Assembly: GCF_900215605.1 (NCBI RefSeq)
Contig: NZ_OBEL01000003.1
Coordinates: 186,001 to 250,000 of the forward strand
Length of the DNA stretch: 64,000 bases
Direction of reading: 5' to 3'
DNA from: Cohaesibacter gelatinilyticus
GTDB taxonomy: Bacteria; Pseudomonadota; Alphaproteobacteria; Rhizobiales; Cohaesibacteraceae
How positions within the stretch are numbered: the first letter of the stretch is position 1; each line of letters starts with the position of its first letter. The notes beneath the pieces are model-generated. The model was not told where the DNA came from and did no database searches. It worked only from the letters and a program-made list of their open reading frames with translations. Positions 19,164 to 28,298 of this stretch are shown one piece after another. Both the position numbers and the translations under genes were made by a program.

Positions 19164-20429
19164 TTACGTATTCATATTGTCGAAGAAATCTGAATTCGTC
19201 TTGGTAGAGCGTAATTTGTCGAGAAGGAACTCGATCGCATCCACATTGCTCATGGCACCAAGAATACGACGCAGAACAAAGACCTTCTGAAGCTCTTTGC
19301 GATCCACCATCAACTCTTCTTTACGTGTGCCTGATTTCAGAATATCCATGGCAGGGAAGATACGCTTGTCGGACACTTTACGGTCCAGAACAATCTCCGC
19401 ATTACCCGTGCCTTTGAATTCCTCAAAGATCACCTCGTCCATTCGGGAACCCGTATCGATCAATGCGGTCGCGATGATCGTCAGGGAACCGCCTTCTTCG
19501 ATGTTACGAGCTGCACCGAAGAAACGCTTTGGACGTTGCAGTGCATTTGCGTCAACACCACCGGTCAAAACCTTACCCGAAGACGGTATGACGGTGTTAT
19601 AGGCACGACCAAGACGCGTAATGGAATCGAGCAAGATCACGACATCGCGACCATGTTCAACCAAGCGTTTGGCTTTTTCGATTACCATTTCGGCAACCTG
19701 CACGTGACGAGAGGCAGGTTCATCAAAAGTTGATGAAACCACTTCACCATTCACGGTACGCTTCATGTCAGTCACCTCTTCCGGGCGCTCGTCAATCAGC
19801 AACACAATCAAACAGCTGTCTGGATGATTGGCCGTAATGGATTTGGCAATATTCTGCAACAGCACGGTTTTACCGGTGCGTGGAGGTGCCACGATCAAGG
19901 CACGCTGACCTTTACCCAAAGGTGCGACCAGATCGATAACTCGACTGGACATATCCTTGGATGTCGGATCAACCGATTCCAGCTGGAACCGCTCATCTGG
20001 ATGCAAAGGCGTCAGATTATCAAAATGCACCTTGTGGCGCGCTTTTTCAGGATCTTCAAAATTGACGCAATTGACCTTCAGCAGGGCAAAATAACGTTCA
20101 CCTTCCTTGGGGCTACGAATATGCCCTTCAACGGTATCACCGGTCCGTAGTGAAAACCGTCTAATTTGAGAGGGCGAAATATAGATATCATCCGGTCCAG
20201 GCAGATAGTTTGCATCAGGAGAGCGCAAAAAGCCGAAGCCATCTTGCAAAACTTCCACGACACCTTCACCGATAATATCGGTATCTTGTTCTGCCAATTG
20301 TTTCAGGATAGCGAATAGCAGCTCCTGCTTGCGCAGGGTACTTGCATTTTCAACCTCGAGCTCCTCAGCGAAATTGAGAAGTTCGGTGGGTGATTTTTGT
20401 TTGAGTTCTTGTAATTTCATTTCGCGCAT
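19164..20429 (-). CDS. rho: Transcription termination factor Rho
   Basis: 421-aa hexameric RNA helicase. The N-terminal [18 protein letters not shown] and the cold-shock-like RNA-binding domain ([22 protein letters not shown]) precede Walker A PPRTGKT at 182-188. I choose 20429 because family members in this order begin with M-x-E-MKLQELK; a 61-residue upstream extension is open but unrelated. The 255-bp leader upstream is unusually long, as expected if Rho regulates itself. Confidence 0.96.
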   Translation of the reverse strand: MREMKLQELKQKSPTELLNFAEELEVENASTLRKQELLFAILKQLAEQDTDIIGEGVVEVLQDGFGFLRSPDANYLPGPDDIYISPSQIRRFSLRTGDTVEGHIRSPKEGERYFALLKVNCVNFEDPEKARHKVHFDNLTPLHPDERFQLESVDPTSKDMSSRVIDLVAPLGKGQRALIVAPPRTGKTVLLQNIAKSITANHPDSCLIVLLIDERPEEVTDMKRTVNGEVVSSTFDEPASRHVQVAEMVIEKAKRLVEHGRDVVILLDSITRLGRAYNTVIPSSGKVLTGGVDANALQRPKRFFGAARNIEEGGSLTIIATALIDTGSRMDEVIFEEFKGTGNAEIVLDRKVSDKRIFPAMDILKSGTRKEELMVDRKELQKVFVLRRILGAMSNVDAIEFLLDKLRSTKTNSDFFDNMNT

Positions 20430-20684
20430 AGCGAAAGTCTCGTTAAGCCAAAGCAACCATGGGAAAATTGTGAGGTAGGGATAGAACAGAACGCTATTGT
20501 TTGTTGTTGCGGTCTGTAAACCCTTGAAGGCCGGCGGGCCAAGCAGCCTAATGATTCGCCAATTCAAGAGTTGGCGGACCATAGCTGTTGATTCTGAAAT
20601 TGCCAAGCCCAAAATGCAAGAAAGCGACTTCTGTCTAAGAAATCGCTTTCACACACAAAATCTCAATCCGATAATGATCAAAAA
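20430..20684 (-). promoter_or_regulatory. Long rho leader region
   Basis: Gene-free leader between hemJ and rho. It contains a hairpin (CGCCAA / TTGGCG, near 20555-20578) and two GATTC sites. In E. coli rho is controlled by Rho-dependent attenuation in its leader; the length here is compatible, but no specific element can be proven. Confidence 0.4.
20620..20650 (-). terminator. Possible weak terminator after hemJ
   Basis: Stem GAAAGCGA / TCGCTTTC about 35 bp past the hemJ stop, with only a weak T run. It may instead be an mRNA processing hairpin. Confidence 0.4.
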
Positions 20685-21119
20685 TTAGAATGGCTTGACC
20701 ACCGCAAGAATAACAATGCCCAACATCAGCAGGGTCGGTACTTCGTTCAGTATCCGGTAAAATTTGTGACCTTTCTCATTTTTATCAGCAGCAAAAACTT
20801 TCACGCATTTTGCCAAATACATGTGATAGGCGGTCATTCCACCAACCAGCAAGAATTTGATATGCAGCCAAATTGCATCCGGCTCCCAGATTCCAAAATG
20901 AAAGGCAAGCGTTAGTCCCAAAATCCAGGCGATGATCATGGAAGGATTCATGATGGCTTTGAGCAAACGTCGTTCCATGATTTTGAACGTTTCCGATTTG
21001 TCGCTGCCAGCTTCCGTGTCTGCGTGATAAACAAACAAACGCGGCAGATAGAAGATTCCTGCCATCCAGGTGATGATCGAAATGATATGAAGGGCTTTCG
21101 CCCAGAGATAAAAATCCAT
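20685..21119 (-). CDS. hemJ: Protoporphyrinogen IX oxidase HemJ
   Basis: 144-aa membrane enzyme that oxidises protoporphyrinogen IX in haem synthesis. It has four hydrophobic segments, the N-terminal histidine H11 (WAKALHIISIITWMAGIFYLPR) and the conserved KAIMNPSMI segment. An AGAGGA site precedes the ATG at 21119; 28 upstream residues in frame are rejected. It lies beside hemE, so two haem-pathway genes share a leftward unit at the origin. Confidence 0.93.
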   Translation of the reverse strand: MDFYLWAKALHIISIITWMAGIFYLPRLFVYHADTEAGSDKSETFKIMERRLLKAIMNPSMIIAWILGLTLAFHFGIWEPDAIWLHIKFLLVGGMTAYHMYLAKCVKVFAADKNEKGHKFYRILNEVPTLLMLGIVILAVVKPF

Positions 21120-21152
21120 CGTGGTCCTCTGATAGAAAATCCATCCTTGCAA

Positions 21153-21168
21153 TATTTCACGTGAATCC
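21153..21168. promoter_or_regulatory. Degenerate parS-like site 7 (GANTC hybrid)
   Basis: TATTTCACGTGAATCC keeps the TTTCACGTGAA core with three mismatches. The A14-to-T change creates GAATC (21163-21167). It lies in the hemE-hemJ gap, about 1.2 kb from the proposed origin. Confidence 0.55.
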
Positions 21169-21186
21169 ATCACGGGAACAACCAAA

Positions 21187-21217
21187 AGAAAACCCACATC
21201 CATGAATGCGGGTTTTC
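21187..21217 (-). terminator. Terminator after hemE
   Basis: Inverted repeat AAAACCCaCAT / ATGcGGGTTTT, 16 bp past the hemE stop. The A/T flanks make it usable from either side. Confidence 0.65.
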
Positions 21218-21232
21218 AAATTCTGATCTCGA

Positions 21233-22267
21233 TTATGACTTGTCATAAGACCGTATGCGATCAATTAACTGATGGACATAATCGATATTGCCCTGTGGGG
21301 TGATGCCGTGCCCAAGATTGAAAATAAACGGCCCATCCGACCACGCTTCCATGATCCGATCAACGGATTCATCCAGATCTTGGCCACCAGTGATCAGCAA
21401 GGTCGGATCCAGATTGCCCTGCAAAGCAGTTTTGCCCTGCAACTCATCCCGAGCCCAGTCTAAAGGCACGGTCCAATCCAAGCCAACGGCATTCACGCCG
21501 GTTGCTTCTACAAATTCGAGAAGACGTTGGCCTGCACCTTTTGGAAAGCCGATGATCTTTGCATCAGGAATTTCAGCCCGAACACCTTCACAAATCCGGC
21601 GAATTGGATCTTGGGAGGCTGACATGAACAAGGCATCATCCAGAACTCCTGCCCAGCTGTCGAAAATCTGTACCGCATCAGCACCACATTTCAGCTGTTT
21701 GATCAGGTAAAGAATGGATGCTTCCACCAAAACATCGATCAAGGCTTTGAAAGCTTCAGGCTCTCGACGAGCAAATAACCGGGCTGGAGCCTGATCCGGT
21801 GTACCATGTCCGGCGATCATATAGGTCGCAACGGTCCAGGGAGCCCCACAGAAGCCCAAAAAGGTGGTCTCGGATGGCAGAGCCCCACGAATGCTCTCAA
21901 CGGCTTCAAAAACAGGCGTAAGTCCTGTCAGCACCTTTTCAGGATCAAGTTGTGCGATCTCTGCAGGACTTATCGGGTCCAATTGAGGGCCTTCACCTTG
22001 TACGAAGCGTACAGAACGGTCTAAGGCATCAGGAACAACCAGAATATCAGAAAAGAGAATGGCTCCATCAAAACCAAAGCGTCGAATTGGTTGAAGTGTT
22101 ACCTCGGTAGCAAATTCGGGATTGTAACAAAGATCCAGGAAGCCGCCTGCTTCTGCTCTGGTCGCACGATATTCTGGCAGATAACGACCTGCCTGACGCA
22201 TGAGCCAAATTGGAGGCACTTTTTCGGTTTGGCCATTGAGAACATTTAATAGGCGTCGATTGCTCAC
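21233..22267 (-). CDS. hemE: Uroporphyrinogen decarboxylase
   Basis: 344-aa enzyme that turns uroporphyrinogen III into coproporphyrinogen [20 protein letters not shown] at the N-terminus is the signature, with [11 protein letters not shown] and [13 protein letters not shown] further on. The start is a GTG at 22265-22267 after a GA-rich stretch; the nearest ATG upstream is out of frame. In Caulobacter and Rickettsia hemE flanks the replication origin, and here too it borders the gap I call oriC. Confidence 0.97.
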   Translation of the reverse strand: MSNRRLLNVLNGQTEKVPPIWLMRQAGRYLPEYRATRAEAGGFLDLCYNPEFATEVTLQPIRRFGFDGAILFSDILVVPDALDRSVRFVQGEGPQLDPISPAEIAQLDPEKVLTGLTPVFEAVESIRGALPSETTFLGFCGAPWTVATYMIAGHGTPDQAPARLFARREPEAFKALIDVLVEASILYLIKQLKCGADAVQIFDSWAGVLDDALFMSASQDPIRRICEGVRAEIPDAKIIGFPKGAGQRLLEFVEATGVNAVGLDWTVPLDWARDELQGKTALQGNLDPTLLITGGQDLDESVDRIMEAWSDGPFIFNLGHGITPQGNIDYVHQLIDRIRSYDKS

Positions 22268-22732
22268 TTCACTCTCACTTTCATGAAAACCTTACCTCAT
22301 CGCTTTTCCCTAATAAGAAGAGTAATAGAGGTTATAGATTTTTTTATTCTTATTGACCGTGGATTGCGGGATATGTTTTTCGCCCACATTTGCCCCACAG
22401 GCTTTCTAAGATAGGGTCCCTGTCCTTGAATAATGCTTGGTCCCTGCTTAATGGAATTACGGGGACAAGTCTATTTCAATAGTGATTCCAGCTGCCTTGC
22501 GCGTGGTCAAATTCTGGATTGTCTAAATATCATTTGTAGACACTTTTCGAACAAAATGTGCATTAACATTTCATTAATAATAGTAAACACACTGTTAATA
22601 AATCCAATCCCCATCAAACGAGCATGTTGATGAAATTCGTGACAACGGGCATGCTTTTTCATCACTTGAACAAAGGCTCGGATTTATCCCTCATTTCACA
22701 CATGGGCTGGGGAGGAATCACTTTTTCAAATC
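22268..22732. other. Probable chromosomal replication origin (oriC)
   Basis: A 465-bp gene-free, AT-rich gap between hemE (leftward) and ppsR (rightward), from which both gene blocks point outward. It holds a perfect CtrA motif (22563-22577), two GANTC sites (22484, 22715), a W-box-like TCCCCA (22608), a TTGCCCCACA element (near 22390), the direct repeat GGTCCCTG (22415, 22439) and an inverted repeat AATAAGAA / TTCTTATT (22312, 22347). I find no canonical TTATCCACA DnaA box. Flanking genes match the Caulobacter and Rickettsia origin. Confidence 0.75.
22563..22577. promoter_or_regulatory. CtrA-type site TTAA-N7-TTAA
   Basis: TTAACATTTCATTAA is an exact TTAA-N7-TTAA match in the AT-rich part of the proposed origin, the position where CtrA represses initiation in Caulobacter. 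Confidence 0.65.
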
Positions 22733-23620
22733 ATGAAAAAGTCAAGCCGCAATGACAGAAAGCACACAATGAGCGGCCATTTTTTTCATCTGCATCTGGT
22801 TTCCGACGCAACAGGCGAAACCCTGATTGCAGTGGCACGGGCCGCCGCCTCGCAATATTCCAATACCAAGCCAATTGAGCATGTTCATCCCCTGATCAGA
22901 ACCGAGCGTCAACTGGAAAAAATCCTTACCCGCCTGGAAGATGAACCAGGTATCGTATTGTATACATTGGTAAATCAAGATTTGTCCGAACGATTGGAAA
23001 GATATTGTCAGGAGTTGCATATTCCCGTTTGCAATATTCTGCATCCGGTTTTCAATATCTTTCAATCCTATCTGGGAGCATCGCAGCAAGGTTTGGCTGG
23101 AGCGCAACACAGTCTGGATTCCGGCTATTTCAAACGTATTGATGCGATGAATTTCACGATGGCCCATGATGATGGACAATCCCCGCAATCAGTGGGAGAA
23201 GCAGATATCATCATTGTTGGAATTTCCAGAACATCAAAGACACCAACGTCCGTTTATCTGGCCAATCGCGGCTTGAGGGTGGCCAATATTCCCTTGGTTC
23301 CCGATATTCCTCTTCCTGCTCCGATTCAGACCTATACAAAGCCACTTGTAATTGGTCTGATTGCCAGTCCATCCCGTATCATGCAAATCCGACAGAACAG
23401 AATTCTGGGATTTGATGGTGAAGGAAGAGAAAGTGACTATCTCAACCGCAACCGAATTGGGGAAGAAATCGCTTATACGCGCACCATGTGCCAGCGCAAT
23501 CAGTGGCCAGTGCTGGATGTGACCCGAAAATCGATTGAAGAAACTGCTGCAGAAATCTACAAATATTATCAACGTCATCGAAAACAAACATCTGAAAAGG
23601 CGGCAAAAGATCAATCCTGA
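22733..23620 (+). CDS. ppsR: Pyruvate,phosphate dikinase / PEP synthase regulatory protein (DUF299)
   Basis: 295-aa bifunctional kinase and pyrophosphorylase family that switches PEP synthase or PPDK by threonine phosphorylation. FHLHLVSDATGETL at the N-terminus and the P-loop-like GISRTSKTPTS (163-173) are diagnostic. A second start at 22769 (MSGHFFHLHL) is equally plausible; the GGAGG upstream of 22733 is rather distant. This is, from memory, the RP001-type neighbour of the origin in Rickettsia. It starts the rightward run ppsR-maf-aroE-coaE-dnaQ. Confidence 0.93.
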   Translation: MKKSSRNDRKHTMSGHFFHLHLVSDATGETLIAVARAAASQYSNTKPIEHVHPLIRTERQLEKILTRLEDEPGIVLYTLVNQDLSERLERYCQELHIPVCNILHPVFNIFQSYLGASQQGLAGAQHSLDSGYFKRIDAMNFTMAHDDGQSPQSVGEADIIIVGISRTSKTPTSVYLANRGLRVANIPLVPDIPLPAPIQTYTKPLVIGLIASPSRIMQIRQNRILGFDGEGRESDYLNRNRIGEEIAYTRTMCQRNQWPVLDVTRKSIEETAAEIYKYYQRHRKQTSEKAAKDQS

Positions 23621-23685
23621 CGTCAGATCATACGGTTCGTGCGGTTTGAAAACGCACCAATCCAATTCAAGCAGTGAAAAATACC

Positions 23686-24306
23686 ATGATGCAAACCTCT
23701 CTCATCCTTGCCTCCAAAAGTCGGGCGCGTTCTCAGCTCCTTGAAAATGCCGGCCTGAGCTTTTCCTGCGAAGCTGCCGATATTGACGAACGTGCCGCTG
23801 AAAAGCCTTTGCTGGAGGCAGGAGCTCCACCGGAAGATATTGCTTCCATCCTGGCACAGGCCAAAGCGATGGATGTTTCTGCCAGAAACCCTGGAAAATT
23901 GGTGATTGGTGCGGATCAGACCCTTGGCTCTGGTGATCAACGCTTCAATAAACCGGAAGATGATGCACAAGCCCGCCGTCAGCTTTTGGCCTTGGCAGGC
24001 AAAAGCCATAATCTGCATTCTGCAGTTTGTTGCGCAAAAGATGGCGAAATCCTCTGGGAAATCGTCTCAACTGCGACGTTGACGATGCGATCTCTGACAC
24101 CTGAGGAAGTTGGCCAATATATGGCACAAGTAGGAGACGCAGTTCGTTCATCTGTTGGGTGCTATCAGCTGGAAGGGATTGGCGTTCAGCTTTTCGAAAA
24201 AATCGAAGGCGATTATTTCACCATTCTGGGGCTACCATTGCTTCCACTCCTTGGCTATCTGCGTGCCGAGCATGGCTTGTTGTTTGGTACTGCTACCGAA
24301 ACATGA
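23686..24306 (+). CDS. maf: Maf-family nucleoside triphosphate pyrophosphatase
   Basis: 206-aa house-cleaning pyrophosphatase that hydrolyses non-canonical NTPs. The N-terminal [19 protein letters not shown] and GADQTL motifs are the nucleotide-binding signature. A GTG at 23674 would add four residues; neither start has a strong ribosome-binding site. It lies between ppsR and aroE. Confidence 0.9.
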   Translation: MMQTSLILASKSRARSQLLENAGLSFSCEAADIDERAAEKPLLEAGAPPEDIASILAQAKAMDVSARNPGKLVIGADQTLGSGDQRFNKPEDDAQARRQLLALAGKSHNLHSAVCCAKDGEILWEIVSTATLTMRSLTPEEVGQYMAQVGDAVRSSVGCYQLEGIGVQLFEKIEGDYFTILGLPLLPLLGYLRAEHGLLFGTATET

Positions 24307-24406
24307 AATTTTTAATCCCACGAAAGGAAATCCTTCTTTTTGTGACGGTCGATAGGCAAGTGCGAAGCGCACTGTTTGCAACCCTGATCGAAAGATCAGG
24401 AATAGC

Positions 24407-25297
24407 GTGAAGACAAAATACCGGATCATTTTGATGTCAGAACAAAAGAATGGCACCGAGCCGAAGAAAGCTTTCGTAATAGGTTTTCCAATATCTCATT
24501 CAAAATCCCCAATAATTCACAACCATTGGCTAACATCGAAGCAACTATCTGGAAAATATGAGAAAATTTCAGTCGATCCCCATGATTTGAAGAATTTTAT
24601 AACGGGCTTTGCACAAGATGGCTATCTCGGAGGGAATATTACTATCCCCCATAAGGAAACTGTTCTGGAACATGTGGATGTGATCCATCCAACCGCAAAA
24701 CGTCTTAAAGCCGCCAATACACTCTGGATTGAAGACGGAAAGATCCATGCTGATAATACAGACGGTTATGGTTTTTTAGCCAATATTGATCAAAACAAAC
24801 CGAACTGGGATCAAAATGATCCGATCAAAAAAGCTTTGATCCTTGGTGCAGGTGGAGCAAGCCGTCCTATCATAGATGGATTGCTGGAGCGAGGCTTCCA
24901 GATTGCCGTTACCAATCGTACCAAAGCACGCAGCGATGCCATTGTGGATCTCTTCAACGATTTGGGATTTGAGGGTCAGGTTTACGCCATTGACTGGAAA
25001 GAACGAAGCAATGTTCTTTCTGACCGTTCTCTATTGGTGAATACGACAGCCTTGGGTATGACCGGCCAACCAGAATTGGAAATAGATCTCAAAACCCTAT
25101 CTGAAGACGCACTGGTTACAGATATTGTCTATAGCCCGCTCAAGACAGATTTGCTTCTGCAAGCCGAAAAACAAGGCAATCCTATTGTTGATGGCTTGGG
25201 AATGCTGCTGCATCAGGCGGTCCCGGGCTTTGAACGATGGTTTGGCAGCCGTCCGGAAGTCACCGATCATCTTCGTAAACTGGTTTTGAGCGCTTAG
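24407..25297 (+). CDS. aroE: Shikimate dehydrogenase (NADP+)
   Basis: Enzyme of the shikimate pathway to aromatic amino acids. VIGFPISHSKSP binds shikimate, GGNITIPHKE carries the catalytic lysine, NTDGYGF the aspartate, and LGAGGASRP is the NADP loop. The GTG at 24407 follows AGGA at ideal spacing and gives 296 aa; the ATG at 24434 (MSEQKNG) is a possible alternative. Confidence 0.95.
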   Translation: MKTKYRIILMSEQKNGTEPKKAFVIGFPISHSKSPIIHNHWLTSKQLSGKYEKISVDPHDLKNFITGFAQDGYLGGNITIPHKETVLEHVDVIHPTAKRLKAANTLWIEDGKIHADNTDGYGFLANIDQNKPNWDQNDPIKKALILGAGGASRPIIDGLLERGFQIAVTNRTKARSDAIVDLFNDLGFEGQVYAIDWKERSNVLSDRSLLVNTTALGMTGQPELEIDLKTLSEDALVTDIVYSPLKTDLLLQAEKQGNPIVDGLGMLLHQAVPGFERWFGSRPEVTDHLRKLVLSA

Positions 25298-25341
25298 TTA
25301 CACGAAGCAATAAACACGAATGCCTTTGGAGAGGAATTTAA

Positions 25342-25935
25342 ATGATCAAAATTGGCCTGACTGGCTCCATTGGCATGGGCAAATCGACAACCGGGCAAAT
25401 GTTTGTCGAGCTCGGATGCCCCTTGCATGATGCTGATGCGTCGGTTCACCGGCTTTATAAGGGGAAAGCAGCTCCGCTTATTGAAGCAACTTTCCCCGGT
25501 ACCACAAATCAAGATGGTGTGAATAGGCATGCTCTTGCCAAAGTGGTTCTGAATGATGATGCAGCGATGAAAAAGCTGGAATCCATCATTCATCCGCTGG
25601 TTCATGAAGAAGAGCAGACATTTTTTGAGCGTGCAGTGAAAGACGGTGCCGAATGCGTTGTACTGGATATTCCACTATTGTTTGAAACAAATGCAACGGC
25701 TCGCTGTGACGTTATAGTTGTGGTATCAGCACCGGAAGATATTCAGCGGGAAAGAGTGCTTGCACGGCCCGGTATGAGCGTGGAAAAGTTTGAGGCAATT
25801 AAAGCACGACAAATGCCAGATGCAGAGAAGCGCAAACGGGCGGACTATGTAATTGAAACCGGAAACGGTATGATCGAAGCTAAAGAGCAAGTCGCCCGGA
25901 TTGTGGAAGAGTTGAAACACAACAAGAAAGACTGA
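25342..25935 (+). CDS. coaE: Dephospho-CoA kinase
   Basis: 197-aa last enzyme of CoA synthesis. The P-loop GSIGMGKSTT lies at residues 8-17, with DADASVHRLY and IPLLFETNA substrate motifs. A GGAGAGGA site precedes the ATG. Confidence 0.96.
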   Translation: MIKIGLTGSIGMGKSTTGQMFVELGCPLHDADASVHRLYKGKAAPLIEATFPGTTNQDGVNRHALAKVVLNDDAAMKKLESIIHPLVHEEEQTFFERAVKDGAECVVLDIPLLFETNATARCDVIVVVSAPEDIQRERVLARPGMSVEKFEAIKARQMPDAEKRKRADYVIETGNGMIEAKEQVARIVEELKHNKKD

Positions 25936-25992
25936 ATGAAGTCTTGTTTCATAAGCGAATCGAGATCGTAATTGTTATAAGGATTGGAAAAA

Positions 25993-26751
25993 ATGGCGCT
26001 TCGTGAAATTGCATTCGATACCGAGACGACCGGTCTTGACCCTTTCAAAGGGGATCGTGTGGTCGAGATCGGATGCGTGGAGCTGATTAATCATCTCCCA
26101 TCCGGTAACAATTTTCACGTCTATATCAATCCCGAGCGCGATATGCCTGAAGAGGCCTTCAAGGTTCATGGTCTATCGGAAGAGTTTCTGTCGGATAAAC
26201 CCAAATTTGCCGAAGTTGCTCAAGATTTCCATGACTTCATCGCCGGCACTCCCCTGATCGCGCATAATGCAGGCTTTGATGTCAAATTTCTCAATTGGGA
26301 ACTCAAAGAAGCGGGTTTCCCTTTGATCAATAATGATCTCGTGATTGATAGCCTTGTGTTGGCAAGACAGAAATTCCCCACCGGCCCCAATAGCCTCGAT
26401 GCACTCTGCAATCGATTTGGTATCGACAATGCCAAGCGTACACTCCATGGCGCGTTGCTCGATAGCGAGATCCTGGCAGATGTCTATCTGGAACTGATTG
26501 GTGGTAGGCAAACATCCCTTATTCTCTCGGAAGAAGCAGATCTTGGTCAAACCATTGCCGAAGACGGAACCGTCAGTCTGAAAAGAGCGCCAGCGAAACA
26601 ACGTCCAATATCTCTCACTTCACGCCTGACCGAAGTTGATATCACCCTGCATGAGAAGTTTATCAGTGAAGGAAAAGTCGAGAGCCTCTGGCTGCAATAT
26701 ATGGAAAAATCTGAGATGATTGCGGAGTCGGAAAGCGAAACAAGCCAATAA
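25993..26751 (+). CDS. dnaQ: DNA polymerase III epsilon subunit (proofreading exonuclease)
   Basis: 252-aa DEDDh 3'-5' exonuclease that proofreads replication. Exo I is DTETTGLD with D9 and E11, Exo II is AHNAGFDVKFLN, and Exo III includes H-x-A-L-L-D-S. The C-terminal tail is the polymerase-binding segment. The ATG at 25993 is preferred over a TTG three codons upstream. A terminator follows. Confidence 0.96.
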   Translation: MALREIAFDTETTGLDPFKGDRVVEIGCVELINHLPSGNNFHVYINPERDMPEEAFKVHGLSEEFLSDKPKFAEVAQDFHDFIAGTPLIAHNAGFDVKFLNWELKEAGFPLINNDLVIDSLVLARQKFPTGPNSLDALCNRFGIDNAKRTLHGALLDSEILADVYLELIGGRQTSLILSEEADLGQTIAEDGTVSLKRAPAKQRPISLTSRLTEVDITLHEKFISEGKVESLWLQYMEKSEMIAESESETSQ

Positions 26752-26787
26752 GTTCAAGGATTGTTACGCACCCATTGCAATAGAAAT

Positions 26788-26822
26788 AAAAAAGCCAGCT
26801 GAAACGATCAACTGGCCTTTTT
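26788..26822. terminator. Bidirectional terminator between dnaQ and secB
   Basis: Inverted repeat GCCAGcTGA / TCAaCTGGC with A and T runs on both sides, placed between convergent genes. Confidence 0.8.
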
Positions 26823-26870
26823 GATATTTTACTTTCAAAACGAAATTTGTTTCGAAAGAGAATCCAGCTC

Positions 26871-27368
26871 TTACTGCTGGGTCTGGTTTTCCTGCTCTTG
26901 AGCTGCCAGTTCCATCATGCGCTGACGATAAAGAGCAGCGAAGTCGATTGGATCGACATTGAGCGGAGGGAAACCACCGCGCATGGTGGCATCAGAAATA
27001 ACCTGACGAGCAAATGGGAATAACATGCGTGGGCATTCGATCATGACAAACGGATGCAGCTGATCCTGTGGGACATTCTCGATAGCGAAGACGCCAGCAA
27101 ACAATAGCTCAACGTTGAACAGGGTGGTCTCACCGTCTTGAGCGGTAGCATTCAGGGTCAGCTCTGCTTCAAACTCGGACTCGGACAGAGGAGCGGCATT
27201 CACGTTGATCTGAATGTTGATCTCAGGTGCATTTTCGCGTGGACGCAAAGAATCCGGTGCATTTGGGTTCTCGAAGGAAAGATCCTTGATGTACTGCGCC
27301 AGAATGCGCAGGTTTGGCATTTGAATTTCCTGGCCTTGGCTTGCGCCGTTGTCTTGTGCGTCGCTCAT
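26871..27368 (-). CDS. secB: Protein-export chaperone SecB
   Basis: 165-aa tetrameric chaperone that keeps preproteins unfolded for Sec[18 protein letters not shown] near the N-terminus and the [22 protein letters not shown]-terminus are typical. The ATG at 27368 has AGGA at workable spacing; an ATG three codons upstream is possible. It sits in the conserved dnaQ-secB-fxsA order. Confidence 0.96.
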   Translation of the reverse strand: MSDAQDNGASQGQEIQMPNLRILAQYIKDLSFENPNAPDSLRPRENAPEINIQINVNAAPLSESEFEAELTLNATAQDGETTLFNVELLFAGVFAIENVPQDQLHPFVMIECPRMLFPFARQVISDATMRGGFPPLNVDPIDFAALYRQRMMELAAQEQENQTQQ

Positions 27369-27551
27369 GGAAGTCATATCCTGATTTTAAATACGTTCAT
27401 TTTCGGGCCACATGCATCGAATAAGACCCACAACTCTGTTAGCGGCCTAGCATGTCAGGGCAAGGGAGACAAGCGTGAGGCTCAAGCCTGCCCGGCTTTT
27501 GGCATCTTTACCCAGCTTTCTTGTCAGAAGGTGGATCAGGTCGTGAAAATG

Positions 27552-28145
27552 CTACTCTTTCTTGTTCGAATCTGACCAAGGGGAAGAGCCATCGGGTGAG
27601 CGCAGTCCTGGTTTGTTGGAAACCTCGTCGAAATCGGCGTCATCCAGATCAATGATGGACGGATCGGATGAACGATCATCACGGGCATTCTGGTTCTGAT
27701 ATTCGTAATATTGCTCCGAATGATAAAATTGCGCGCCAGACTTTTGCTCAAAGCCGCTGCCACCTGCGCCAAAGCTTTGCACGGTCATACGAGAAGCAAA
27801 GAAAGACCAGATGCCGTCCCGAACTGGGGGCACAAATAGCAGAAAGCCCAAGCTATCGGTTACAAAACCAGGGGTTAGAAGAAGCAAACCAGCTACCAAC
27901 AGCATAACGCCATGTGCCAAAGCTTTGCCTGGAACCTTGCCCTGATTGAATTCACTTTGGACTTGCCCAAGCAAAGCCAAACCTTGCTTGCGTAGCAAAA
28001 TGGAGCCGATCAAAGCGGTCAACACGATACCCAACAAGGTGAAGGCAACCCCGATTTGTCCGCCAATCAGAATGAACACCCCGATTTCCAAAATCGGGAC
28101 GATCAAAAGCAGAAAAGGAACAAAGGGGAAGATGGATCTTTGCAT
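27552..28145 (-). CDS. fxsA: FxsA-family membrane protein
   Basis: 197-aa inner-membrane protein. Hydrophobic segments near residues 8-30, 33-52 and 76-105, with the family motifs PILEIGVFILIGGQIG and LLTPGFVTDSLGFLL. The acidic, low-complexity C-terminus (SEQYYEYQNQNARDDRSSDPSIIDLDDADFDEVS) is common in alphaproteobacterial members. E. coli FxsA overexpression relieves F exclusion of phage T7; the native role is unknown. Confidence 0.93.
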   Translation of the reverse strand: MQRSIFPFVPFLLLIVPILEIGVFILIGGQIGVAFTLLGIVLTALIGSILLRKQGLALLGQVQSEFNQGKVPGKALAHGVMLLVAGLLLLTPGFVTDSLGFLLFVPPVRDGIWSFFASRMTVQSFGAGGSGFEQKSGAQFYHSEQYYEYQNQNARDDRSSDPSIIDLDDADFDEVSNKPGLRSPDGSSPWSDSNKKE

Positions 28146-28298
28146 AATGGGGTTTTGCTTTCTTCAAAAGTCTGTGTTTTTTTACCACGAAGGACACTCG
28201 ATTCTGGATTTGAACCGATCCTTTCCCTACATATAGAGAGAAAAGATGAAACTTGCAGGGGTTTCTCTCAACATTCTTGATCAAAAAGGCTCATTATA

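Noticed and set aside
20430-20612. N-terminal extension of rho by 61 residues
   Set aside because: Family members start at the M-x-E-MKLQELK motif; the extension is unrelated hydrophobic sequence and has no ribosome-binding site.
27563-27580. GTTCGAATC motif resembling a tRNA T-loop
   Set aside because: Lies in the fxsA 3' coding end, with no acceptor, D or anticodon stems around it. No tRNA was found in the window.
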